Source: Gemella sp. GL1 (GTDB taxonomy: Bacteria > Bacillota > Bacilli > Staphylococcales > Gemellaceae). From it: a DNA stretch of 64,000 bases. Location: NCBI RefSeq assembly GCF_013415365.1, contig NZ_JACBYB010000021.1:62001-126000 (forward strand), in the 5' to 3' direction. The notes beneath the pieces are model-generated. The model was given only the letters and a program-made list of their open reading frames with translations, did not search any database and was not told where the DNA came from. This document shows positions 17,615-27,373 of the stretch, in pieces (the first letter of the stretch is position 1; every line of letters begins with the position of its first letter). A program made the translations under genes and the position numbers.

Positions 17615-17945
17615 AAAATCCGTCCCCTGCAGTCATAAACTACAAAGAGACGGATTTCCGCGTTGCCACTCTTTTTGGTATCTATAAATATAATAATTAA
17701 AAAGTGTTGGATAAATAAAAAAGTCTCTTTGCAGTCCATAGGACTGCAAAGAGACGGTTAATCCGCGTTGCCACTCTTCTTAGTATTATAAATACCCACT
17801 CAAATTCCTTAAGGTGGAATATCCCATAAGCTCCAAAGTACGTTCATCTAGATTAAATACTGACCTTACACCAATCATCAGCTCGCTGAAAATTAATAAC
17901 TAAATTACTACTCTTCTTCATCGCCTTGTTTTATTATAAGTCTAT
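17615..17945 (-). promoter_or_regulatory. T-box leader with one Stem I and two antiterminator/terminator modules
   Basis: Reading leftward from about 17945, Stem I carries AGAGTAG and the terminal region GATTGGTGTAAGG. The specifier is probably CGT (17840-17842), placed just before ACTTTGGAGC. The T-box sequence AGAGTGGCAACGCGG occurs twice: 17763-17777 and 17658-17672. The first is followed by a 15-pair terminator (17723-17755) with T6, the second by another terminator (17618-17655) with ATTTTT. Only about 40 bases separate the first terminator from the second T-box, too little for another Stem I. Uncharged tRNA must therefore be read at two consecutive decision points. Confidence 0.88.
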
Positions 17946-18081
17946 TCTAATATTATAAAATTAATTTGTCAATAGTTTTTTTAAAAAAAACTGAATTTTC
18001 TGATAATTAAAATTTTTAATTATGTATATGTATCACTTTTAATTCCCTATTTTATAGTTTTTTCTGTAAATAGAACTTTAA

Positions 18082-19632
<1,551 letters not shown>

Positions 19633-19645
19633 AATTTACAGATGT

Positions 19646-19675
19646 ATACAGAGTATCCTTTCGATTACTCTGTAT
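19646..19675 (+). terminator. Terminator after lysS
   Basis: ATACAGAGTA/TACTCTGTAT stem with a ten-base loop, followed by ATTTTATAAA. It separates lysS from the EndoU gene. Confidence 0.65.
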
Positions 19676-19700
19676 ATTTTATAAAATATAGGGAGACACA

Positions 19701-20282
19701 ATGAAAAATAAATATATTCGTTACGCTATAATTGCTATAGCATTCTTAGTAGTAGCATTCTTTGGACTTAATAAAACTAATTCAAATAAATTAACTGATC
19801 TGACTAATAAAGCTACTAATACAACTTCACAAACAAGTAAGAGTAGTAGTGTATCTACTAATACAAGCAGTAATTCTAGCCTAAAAATATCAGATTTAAA
19901 AAATACAAATAACTTTGCCTCTCACGCAATCACACATATATTTCACGGAGAAATCAATAGACGCGGGGAAGCTGTTGGTTACCACCACGAAGGATTACCT
20001 GATGGTAAAGGAAAAATACTTCAAATAACTGGTAAAGAAGACTCTAAAGGGATCTACAGGGCTAAAGTACAAGTAGACAATGTTGAAAAGAAAGCTCAAT
20101 CAACTTTTTTCCCTAAAAAAATGTCGGCTCAAGAAGTTATTGACGCTGTTGATGAAGCATTTAAAAATAAGAAACAAATTAGCGATGCACTATACGAAGG
20201 AACTGGTAAAGGACTAACAATCCAAATGTATCTTGATAACAAGGGAAAAATAGCAACAGCTTTCCCAATTTATAATAAATAG
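19701..20282 (+). CDS. Secreted EndoU-type nuclease (probable toxin)
   Basis: 193 residues. Residues 7-22 are a hydrophobic signal or anchor; 24-66 is a Ser/Thr/Asn-rich linker; 70-192 matches the bacterial EndoU domain (PF14436): HAITHIFHGEINRRGEAVGYHHEG at 75-98, YRAKVQV at 119-125, TFFPKKMSAQEVIDAVDEAF at 135-154, and the closing GLTIQMYLDNKGKIATAFPI. Likely catalytic residues are one of H79/H82, one of H95/H96, and a lysine near 122, by analogy with known EndoU RNases. The same domain is the toxic tip of several contact-dependent and polymorphic toxins. Here it is a stand-alone exported protein with a small gene directly behind it. RBS GGGAG. Confidence 0.8.
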   Translation: MKNKYIRYAIIAIAFLVVAFFGLNKTNSNKLTDLTNKATNTTSQTSKSSSVSTNTSSNSSLKISDLKNTNNFASHAITHIFHGEINRRGEAVGYHHEGLPDGKGKILQITGKEDSKGIYRAKVQVDNVEKKAQSTFFPKKMSAQEVIDAVDEAFKNKKQISDALYEGTGKGLTIQMYLDNKGKIATAFPIYNK

Positions 20283-20293
20283 GATTTTATAGA

Positions 20294-20581
20294 ATGAAAT
20301 ATACTTTTAAAATAATAGATAATCGTAAACATCTAGAAATAGAAAATAATTTTTTTCCAATCTTAAATACATTTCTACTATCAGAAGCCATTAATTTTGA
20401 TGATATAATTGAAGAGGTAGTCAGAGAATATGAAGAAAACTCCACCTCATACTTTTCAGGAAATTTATTTTCTCTTGAATTAGAAAATAAAAATGCTATT
20501 CTATATAATAAATTTACAGATGAAAAAAACATAATTCCAGCTAATTTATTTATTGAAATATTTAGAGAATGGAATAAATAA
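20294..20581 (+). CDS. Small acidic protein, probable immunity to the EndoU nuclease
   Basis: 95 residues, no signal peptide, strongly acidic (for example EAINFDDIIEEVVREYEEN), predicted alpha/beta. It begins 11 bases after the nuclease stop, and a terminator follows both, so they form a two-gene unit. Small acidic cytoplasmic proteins directly downstream of secreted nucleases are the usual layout for toxin/immunity pairs; the role is inferred from that position only. No sequence family recognised. Confidence 0.55.
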   Translation: MKYTFKIIDNRKHLEIENNFFPILNTFLLSEAINFDDIIEEVVREYEENSTSYFSGNLFSLELENKNAILYNKFTDEKNIIPANLFIEIFREWNK

Positions 20582-20592
20582 TAATTAATAAT

Positions 20593-20626
20593 AAAAAGCT
20601 AAAAGTTTAAAACTTTTAGCTTTTTT
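20593..20626. terminator. Bidirectional terminator between the EndoU unit and chrA
   Basis: AAAAAGCTAAAAGTTT and its complement form a 16-pair stem with T-runs on both strands, between converging genes. Confidence 0.85.
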
Positions 20627-20629
20627 AAT

Positions 20630-21841
20630 TTATATAATATAACCTGCTAATAAAACAACTATTACAATAATTGGTACAGGTATTTTTTTCCATAATAAGG
20701 CTGCTATAGTAGAAAATAGAATTATTGAATTACTTAAATCCATTGTTTGTTTATTAAAAAATAATAATCCTGTAGCAACTATCATACCTGCGGAAACTGC
20801 CGTAAGACCTTTTAAAAAAATCTTAATTCCTTTAATTTGTCTTAAATCTTGCCAAATTGGGTACACAAAATAAATAAGTAGAACTCCAGGTAGAAAAATA
20901 GCTATCCCCGATAATAGGGCTGTCACTATATGTAAAAATACTCCTTGATCAGATGCTACTAAACCTCCTACGTATGCTGCAAATGAAAACATAGGTCCGG
21001 GTATCCCTTGCACCAGTCCAAAACCTGTCAAAAAGTCTTGGTTATTTATATAATTATGGTTTACTACTAATTCATTGTGCATCATAGAAACAAGAGCCTG
21101 ACCTCCACCGACAACTAAATAGCCATACCTATAAAAACTTTCAAATAAATCAATTATCAAGTTATTGGATTTTAAACTCAAAAATATGCTTCCTACTGTC
21201 ATTAAAATAAATAAAAATAAGTACAGCCAGTTAGGTCTCACTCTTACCTTATTCCAGATTTTTCTTTCCTTAGATTCAATTATTGAAACAAGACCTCCAA
21301 TAATTAAAATTATGGGAAATATCCAAGGAGATTTTATAGTGTAAGTTGTAATTGCTCCAAAAACTAATAATCCTAGTGTCAGCTTATCCCTTACAACATT
21401 AAAAGAAATTCTATAAGCCGATACTATTATAAATGCAAGAGCCATAGTTCCTAAATAAGAAAGCATACTTTTATGGCCAGTTGCGGCTGTAAAATAATAG
21501 GTTAATAAAGATAAAATTGACATCAGTATAGTAGATGGCATAATCCAAATTAAGCTTGTTAAAAATGCAAGCAATGGACCTCCTACCCTATAGGCTATAG
21601 CTATAATAGTTTGTGTTGAACTTGGACCAGGGAGAATTGTTGTTAAACCTATAAGTTCTGCCAAATCTTTATCACTTATATAGCCTTTTTTATTTACCAA
21701 CTGATCATTAAAGACTCCATAATGAGCCTCTGGTCCACCAAAAGCACTTAATGAACAAATAGAAACATCTTTTAAAAAAGATTTCCACTCATTACTCAAT
21801 ATATTATTTTTTTTCCTTTTTCTGCTTTTTAATTGCGACAT
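20630..21841 (-). CDS. chrA: Chromate transporter family protein (ChrA)
   Basis: 403 residues with two homologous CHR halves, the long-chain form. Each half starts with the family pattern: SICSLSAFGGPEAHYGVFNDQLV near residue 27 with LAELIGLTTILPGPSSTQ, and YRYGYLVVGGGQALVSMMHNELV near 237 with GFGLVQGIPGPMFSFAAYVGG. Roughly ten membrane helices. Members export chromate in some bacteria, but in many Firmicutes the natural substrate is not known. Single gene between two terminators. Confidence 0.88.
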   Translation of the reverse strand: MSQLKSRKRKKNNILSNEWKSFLKDVSICSLSAFGGPEAHYGVFNDQLVNKKGYISDKDLAELIGLTTILPGPSSTQTIIAIAYRVGGPLLAFLTSLIWIMPSTILMSILSLLTYYFTAATGHKSMLSYLGTMALAFIIVSAYRISFNVVRDKLTLGLLVFGAITTYTIKSPWIFPIILIIGGLVSIIESKERKIWNKVRVRPNWLYLFLFILMTVGSIFLSLKSNNLIIDLFESFYRYGYLVVGGGQALVSMMHNELVVNHNYINNQDFLTGFGLVQGIPGPMFSFAAYVGGLVASDQGVFLHIVTALLSGIAIFLPGVLLIYFVYPIWQDLRQIKGIKIFLKGLTAVSAGMIVATGLLFFNKQTMDLSNSIILFSTIAALLWKKIPVPIIVIVVLLAGYII

Positions 21842-22053
21842 TTTTTTCTCCCAAGAAATATTCTACTCTATTTTACTTATTTTATTAGCAAATATCAAGT
21901 ATCAGATATAATATAAATTTCTAGTTACTTGTCATCCTCCATTATTACAGATAACTATATCATTTAAAATCATAAATAAAACATCTCATAAATTCAAAAC
22001 TTATATCCTTTATTTTACAAAATAAACTTATATAGCAGACTACAGTCCACAAT

Positions 22054-22091
22054 AAAAATAAGCGAAAATCTATCTATTTTCGCTTATTTTT
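22054..22091. terminator. Terminator after the first opp operon
   Basis: AAAAATAAGCGAAAAT and complement, 16 pairs with a six-base loop and T-runs on both strands; just past the leftward ATPase gene. Confidence 0.8.
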
Positions 22092-22092
22092 A

Positions 22093-22947
22093 TTATTTAT
22101 CCAATCTTACAAAGTGTCTCTTAGAGACTTCTTTCCATTCGTAATTTTCTGATAATTCTATTTTTTCATCCACTTCTTCTTGTGCTAATAACTTTCTTGC
22201 CTTAGCTGGATTCATTTCAAAAATTGAATTTAATAATTTCTTAGTATAGCTATGCTGAGGATTATTATACAAATCTTCAGCATCAGCAAGCTCTACCAAA
22301 TTCCCTCTATACATAACTGCAACCCTATCAGATATATGTCTAACAACTGATAAATCATGAGAAATAAACAGATATGATAAGTTCCAATCTTTTTGAAGTT
22401 CTGATAACAATTCTAGAATTTGTGATTGAATCGAAACATCCAAAGCTGACGTAGGTTCATCACAAATAATAAATTTAGGATTAGATATCACTGCTCTAGC
22501 GATACATATTCTTTGTCTTTGTCCACCACTAAAGTATTTAGGTTTTTTGTGAATATCATCACCTCTAATCCCTACTCTATCTAGAAATTCAATAGTCTTT
22601 TCTTTTACCTTTTTTTTATCTTTTTCATAAAACATAGCTTCCATCACTAGTTCTAATGCAGACATTTTAGGGTTTAGAGCAGAATAAGGATCTTGGAAAA
22701 TGATTTGCATTGATTTCTTGTCAATGCTATAGTCTATATTCCCTGACGTTGCCGTTTCAAAACCTAATATTACTTTACCTAGAGTTGATTTTCCAGAACC
22801 AGACTCTCCTACTAAACCTAATGTTTCACCCTCATTTATACTAATATTTATATTGTTTAAGGCTACTGTTCGATATTTATTTCCTCTAAAATCTTTAGAT
22901 TCATATACTTTATTTATATTTTCTAATTTTATTAATTCTCTACTCAT
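22093..22947 (-). CDS. Oligopeptide/nickel-type ABC transporter ATPase F
   Basis: 284 residues. Walker A GLVGESGSGKSTLGKVILG near 45, FQDPYSALNPKMSALELVMEAM, signature FSGGQRQRICIARAVISNPK, Walker [19 protein letters not shown], and H-loop FISHDLSVVRHISDRVAV. The end has the HSYTKKLLNSIF segment of DppF/NikE proteins. Shorter than the 320-residue OppF of the second operon, and closer in size to the Nik/Cnt metal-uptake ATPases. Last gene of a five-gene operon. Confidence 0.9.
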   Translation of the reverse strand: MSRELIKLENINKVYESKDFRGNKYRTVALNNINISINEGETLGLVGESGSGKSTLGKVILGFETATSGNIDYSIDKKSMQIIFQDPYSALNPKMSALELVMEAMFYEKDKKKVKEKTIEFLDRVGIRGDDIHKKPKYFSGGQRQRICIARAVISNPKFIICDEPTSALDVSIQSQILELLSELQKDWNLSYLFISHDLSVVRHISDRVAVMYRGNLVELADAEDLYNNPQHSYTKKLLNSIFEMNPAKARKLLAQEEVDEKIELSENYEWKEVSKRHFVRLDK

Positions 22948-22956
22948 AATTAATAC

Positions 22957-23793
22957 CTACTTACGCACTCTATGACTAGGACTAATCTCAATCCACTCAT
23001 TAGATATTTTACTCACACCTATACTTTCTACATTTGTCTCAAATTTTGCCAAAGCTATCAAATTCTTTGTATATTGATGTTGTGGATTAGAAAATATTTC
23101 TTCCACACTTGCTTCTTCCAAGACTTTACCATAATACATAACTTTAACATAATCACAAAGAGCCGATATTACCCCCAAATCATGACTTACTATAACTACT
23201 GTAAGTCCCATTTCCTTTTGAAGTTTAAATATTAAAGCTAAGATTTGTTTCTGTATGGTTACATCTAGAGCTGTTGTCGGCTCATCAGCTATCAATAATT
23301 TTGGCTCTGTTATTAAAGCCATAGCTATCATAACACGTTGTCTCATACCTCCTGATAATTCAAAAGGATATTGGTTAAGTCTTAAGTCTGGATTACTTAT
23401 ACCTACCTTATCTAACATAGAAATAGCTAGTTCTTTTTTCCTATCAATATCATTTTTTCTATATTTTTCTATTACTTCAAAAAGATGGAAACCTACTGTC
23501 CTTAATGGGTTTAATGAAGACATAGTATCTTGAAAAATCATTGAAATTGGTAATTTATCTCCTGGATTAAAATCTTTTCCGTCATATTTAAAAGACGTAT
23601 ATGTTGATTTTAAATTTTCTGGCAATAAGTTCATAACTTGCATCATAGTAAGTGATTTCCCTGCTCCAGATTCACCTACTATTCCAACTATTGACGATTC
23701 TGGTATTTTTATACTCACATCATCAACTAAAACTTTCTCACTATTATTTACTTTTATGGATAAATTTTCTATTTCTAAAATATTTTTAGTCAT
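22957..23793 (-). CDS. Oligopeptide/nickel-type ABC transporter ATPase D
   Basis: 278 residues. Walker A GIVGESGAGKSLTMMQVM near 36, SMIFQDTMSSLNPLRTVGFHL, signature LSGGMRQRVMIAMALITEPK, Walker B LLIADEPTTALDVTIQKQ, H-loop VIVSHDLGVISALCDYV. Compared with typical OppD it lacks about 50 C-terminal residues (the iron-sulfur or cysteine-rich tail seen in many OppD/DppD). Works as a heterodimer with the F subunit encoded nine bases downstream. Confidence 0.9.
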   Translation of the reverse strand: MTKNILEIENLSIKVNNSEKVLVDDVSIKIPESSIVGIVGESGAGKSLTMMQVMNLLPENLKSTYTSFKYDGKDFNPGDKLPISMIFQDTMSSLNPLRTVGFHLFEVIEKYRKNDIDRKKELAISMLDKVGISNPDLRLNQYPFELSGGMRQRVMIAMALITEPKLLIADEPTTALDVTIQKQILALIFKLQKEMGLTVVIVSHDLGVISALCDYVKVMYYGKVLEEASVEEIFSNPQHQYTKNLIALAKFETNVESIGVSKISNEWIEISPSHRVRK

Positions 23794-23794
23794 A

Positions 23795-24622
23795 CTAAAT
23801 TTCCTCCAAACTTTCTTTAATCAATTCTCCTAGATTATTAAATGAGTAAACTGTTAAGGCAATTAATAAACCTGGAATTATAGCAATATATGCTGCATTT
23901 TGTAATTTATCTTGAGCTGTCTGTAACAGGGATCCCCAAGAAGCCATTGGAGGCTGAATTCCAAGCCCTAAGAATGATAAGGCTGATTCAGTCATTATAG
24001 CACTAGATATATTAATTGATGCAGAAACCAGCATTGTTGGTAATAAAAATGGTAATATATGTTTCTTAATTATAGAAAATGAAGATTCGCCTATAAATTT
24101 AGAATACTGTACATAATCTCTTTCTTTTAAGGCTAAGGTTTCTCCTCTCATAAGCCTAGCTGTATTCATCCAAGAAAAAGCTCCAATAACTATTATAATT
24201 GTAAGCAAACCTGGTTTTAAAAATACACTCAATACAATTACCAGGATTAACCAAGGTATAGATGATAATACATCTAAAAATCTCATCAATAACGAATCTA
24301 ACCAACCACCAAAGTAACCTGCTGTTACTCCAATAAATACCCCTATTGTAGTTGCTGCAAGCATTGATAAAAATCCTACTAACAATGAAATTCTACCACC
24401 ATACAAGACCCTTATAAAATAATCACGACCTAATTCATCTGTACCAAACAAATTTGTAAAACTTGGACCTTTTGAGACTTGACTTATATTTACCTTAGCA
24501 GGATCTATTGGAATAAGAGGTGCTAGTAATGATAATGTTATTAATAGGACTAAAAATATTAATGAAAAAATATAAACTGGTGATGATAGCATATTTTTTC
24601 TAAAAACTTTAATAAAACCCAT
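23795..24622 (-). CDS. Oligopeptide/nickel-type ABC transporter permease C
   Basis: 275 residues, DppC/NikC family: N-terminal helix, periplasmic-type loop with LFGTDELGRDYFIRVLYGGRISLLVG near 58, five further helices and the EAA loop ALKERDYVQYSKFIGESSFSIIKKHILPFLLP. Abuts the B permease (one base gap) and the D ATPase (one base gap), implying coupled translation. Confidence 0.9.
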   Translation of the reverse strand: MGFIKVFRKNMLSSPVYIFSLIFLVLLITLSLLAPLIPIDPAKVNISQVSKGPSFTNLFGTDELGRDYFIRVLYGGRISLLVGFLSMLAATTIGVFIGVTAGYFGGWLDSLLMRFLDVLSSIPWLILVIVLSVFLKPGLLTIIIVIGAFSWMNTARLMRGETLALKERDYVQYSKFIGESSFSIIKKHILPFLLPTMLVSASINISSAIMTESALSFLGLGIQPPMASWGSLLQTAQDKLQNAAYIAIIPGLLIALTVYSFNNLGELIKESLEEI

Positions 24623-24623
24623 A

Positions 24624-25580
24624 TTATTTCCCCTCCCTCTTAATTCTTGGATCCACTATATAATAAAGTATATCTGCAAGTAAGTTACCTAAGATAACTA
24701 AACTTGATGATATAAGCATAACCGCCATTATTACTGGATAATCTAGACCTTTAGTGGCTGTTGTTAAATAAGGCCCTATACCCGGCCAAGCAAATACTGT
24801 CTCTGTAATAATCGAACCTGTTATAAGCAGAGGTAAGGCCAAACCTATTTGTGTAACTAATGGTATCAATATATGCCTAGAAATATGATTTTTGAAAATT
24901 TCTAGTTTGCTAGAACGAAATGATTTTTGAACAGTTACATAATTTTCAGATAATTGATTCATGGCTGACGATCTCACATATCTTAGTAAATCTGGGAAAA
25001 ATACAACTGTAAGTGTTGTAAAAGGTAATGTATAATGTAGCATAAAATCAGCAAAAGATTCATCTCCTCCTACTGTGTACATCCCTACTATCTTAAAAAT
25101 ATTTAATTGATAACCAAATATATAAATAAGAATCATAGCAAACCAAAAAGCTGGTATTGCCATAGCAATTGATGACAACCAATCTAAAAATCTGTCTAAT
25201 TTTTTACCTTTATTTGCCGCTGCTAATAATCCTAAAACTACAGCAATTACCAAAGCTGTTAGGTAGGCTGGTAAAACTAGTATTACAGTATTAGGAATCT
25301 TTTCTGCTAATTCACTTGTTATCGGTTTATCTGATGTTAGTGAAGATCCTAAATTTCCTTGCAATACATTTTCTATCCATGCACTATATTGAGCTAAAAA
25401 AGATTTATTAAGACCATACTTTTCTCTTAATATAGCTATTTGATCATCCGACATATCAGTAGTAATCATAGAATCTACTACATCATAAGGTGCCAAGTAT
25501 ATTAAAGAAAAGACTATTAAAGAAATTAAAAACAATAATGGAATAGCTTGTACTAATCTTTTAATAATATATTTCCACAT
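24624..25580 (-). CDS. Oligopeptide/nickel-type ABC transporter permease B
   Basis: 318 residues, DppB/NikB family: MWKYIIKRLVQAIPLLFLISLIVFSL first helix, LREKYGLNKSFLAQYSAWIENVLQGNLGSS motif near 49-78, and the docking loop followed by IGLALPLLITGSIITETVFAWPGIGPYL. Starts after a hairpin that separates it from the binding-protein gene, which probably lowers permease expression relative to the binding protein. Confidence 0.9.
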   Translation of the reverse strand: MWKYIIKRLVQAIPLLFLISLIVFSLIYLAPYDVVDSMITTDMSDDQIAILREKYGLNKSFLAQYSAWIENVLQGNLGSSLTSDKPITSELAEKIPNTVILVLPAYLTALVIAVVLGLLAAANKGKKLDRFLDWLSSIAMAIPAFWFAMILIYIFGYQLNIFKIVGMYTVGGDESFADFMLHYTLPFTTLTVVFFPDLLRYVRSSAMNQLSENYVTVQKSFRSSKLEIFKNHISRHILIPLVTQIGLALPLLITGSIITETVFAWPGIGPYLTTATKGLDYPVIMAVMLISSSLVILGNLLADILYYIVDPRIKREGK

Positions 25581-25596
25581 ATATCCTCCTAGAAAA

Positions 25597-25620
25597 CAAA
25601 TGCCGCGGTGTATACCGCAG
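25597..25620 (-). terminator. Intercistronic hairpin between binding protein and permease genes
   Basis: GC-rich GCGGT/ACCGC stem extended by AAATGC/GCATTT, in an otherwise AT-rich operon; no long U-tract. A partial terminator or mRNA-stabilising hairpin after the abundant binding-protein message is a common arrangement. Confidence 0.5.
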
Positions 25621-25631
25621 CATTTATTTTA

Positions 25632-27200
25632 TTATTTTTTCGATAATTTAGAAACATCTTCAAATGTATAAATAGGTATTAATTGAGCCTTATCTACATT
25701 TTCAACATTCTTATTAACAGCAAGAATACGTTTCTTAGTTACTATTGGATAAACAATTGCATCCTTAGCAATTTTCTTTTGCAGCTCATTATATTGCTCT
25801 TTACGTTTAGCAGAATCTAATTCTACAGCTGCATTTTTAAATAAATCATCTGTTTCTGTACTATTAAATCTGAAATAATTTCTTGATGAATCAGATGTAT
25901 ACATTACAGAATATAAATCTGGGTCTATTCCCCAAATATACATATTTAAGAACATATCATAAGCTGTTGATTCTTTTTTCAATAACTCTGCAGTTAAAGC
26001 TGAAGACTCTACACCCTTAAGTTCTACTGTAATTCCAACCGCTTGTAATTGTTGCTGAATTAAAGTTGCTTGCAATGTATATGCTTTATCATTTCCACGG
26101 TACCATAAATTAAGTTTTAAATTAGAAACTCCTGCTTCTTTTAATAATTCTTTAGCCTTTTCAACATTTGTTGCATATTTTTCTACATCATCAGTCTTAT
26201 ATGGATTATCCGTTGGTAAGAAAGAATTTGGAGTTTCATAGAATTTATTATCTAAATAAACAGCTTTATTCAAGTCTTCTTTATTTAATGCATACATAAT
26301 TGCTTGACGTACTTTTGGATCCTTTAAGGCCTCTGATTTAGTATTTAATCCCAAGTATTCTACTGATCCTTCAGTATACTCATGACTTGCTATTGTTTCC
26401 TTATCTAAATCTGCCACATCATTAGGTAATACTACAGTTGCATCAATTTCACCTTTTTGAAGTGCTACTTTTGCCGTATCTGTATTTGGAATTATTCTAA
26501 ATACCACATCCTTAATTGATGCTTGTCCTCCGTAATAGTTTTCATTAGCTGTAAACTTAATATACTCTCCACGTTTATTTTCAACTAATTTATATGGTCC
26601 AGTTCCAACTGGTTGGATATTTAAATCTTTAACCGAGAAATCAGTTACATCTTTATAAACATGCTCAGGAATAATATAAGTTTCAGTAGCAACATTTTCA
26701 ATTGCTGCAGCTGAAGCTGAAGGAAGTATAAATTCTACCGTATAGTCATCAATTTTTTTTACTTCAATAAGTTTATCTCCAACTAACATCTTATTTTGAC
26801 GACCATTTTTCTTATCTGCTCTTTGTTTATAAGTAAATACTACATCATCTGCCGTAAATTTCTCACCGTCAGACCATTTTACATCATCACGAAGTTTTAC
26901 TGTAACAGTTTTCCCATCTGCTGATGTTTCCATAGACTTAGCTAGTTCATTCTTTTTAGACCCATCTGCTTCAATACGAACAAGTGGCGAGAAAATCATA
27001 TTTACATATGTTAATCCTTCTCTATTTGTTGTTGTAATTGGATTGATATCAGTTGGATCTGATTGTATTGCATAAACAAACTGGTCTTTTCCTGTAGTGC
27101 TTTTTGTTGCTGATGTTGAAGCACCTGAAGAACAAGCTACTGTAAAAGCCGCTGTTAACGCAAGTAATGTAGGTAGCCAAAATTTCTTTTTAATTTTCAT
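25632..27200 (-). CDS. Peptide/nickel-type ABC transporter substrate-binding lipoprotein
   Basis: 522 residues, SBP family 5. Lipobox AFTVAC with the lipid cysteine at residue 23. Family marks: AIQSDPTDINPITTTNREG, VKWSDGEKFTADDVVFTYK, PVGTGPYKLVENKRGEYIKFTANENYYGG, and DPKVRQAIMYALNKEDLNKAV. First gene of the operon; a promoter is expected in the 27.2-27.37 kb gap it shares with the divergent esterase. Substrate could be peptides or a metal-ligand complex; the short partner ATPases favour neither firmly. Confidence 0.9.
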   Translation of the reverse strand: MKIKKKFWLPTLLALTAAFTVACSSGASTSATKSTTGKDQFVYAIQSDPTDINPITTTNREGLTYVNMIFSPLVRIEADGSKKNELAKSMETSADGKTVTVKLRDDVKWSDGEKFTADDVVFTYKQRADKKNGRQNKMLVGDKLIEVKKIDDYTVEFILPSASAAAIENVATETYIIPEHVYKDVTDFSVKDLNIQPVGTGPYKLVENKRGEYIKFTANENYYGGQASIKDVVFRIIPNTDTAKVALQKGEIDATVVLPNDVADLDKETIASHEYTEGSVEYLGLNTKSEALKDPKVRQAIMYALNKEDLNKAVYLDNKFYETPNSFLPTDNPYKTDDVEKYATNVEKAKELLKEAGVSNLKLNLWYRGNDKAYTLQATLIQQQLQAVGITVELKGVESSALTAELLKKESTAYDMFLNMYIWGIDPDLYSVMYTSDSSRNYFRFNSTETDDLFKNAAVELDSAKRKEQYNELQKKIAKDAIVYPIVTKKRILAVNKNVENVDKAQLIPIYTFEDVSKLSKK

Positions 27201-27373
27201 TAATTTTTTCTCCTTTTTAATAAAATACTGTAATTAAATAAATAATGCCTATGCTTTATATAATAATATTTAACAATTTATTTTGTCAAAAAGTCTGCTC
27301 ACAGATATTATTTATATTTATCCAAGAAAATTTTTAGTATAATTATGTATAAGGAATTTAAGGAGAGGTTTCA

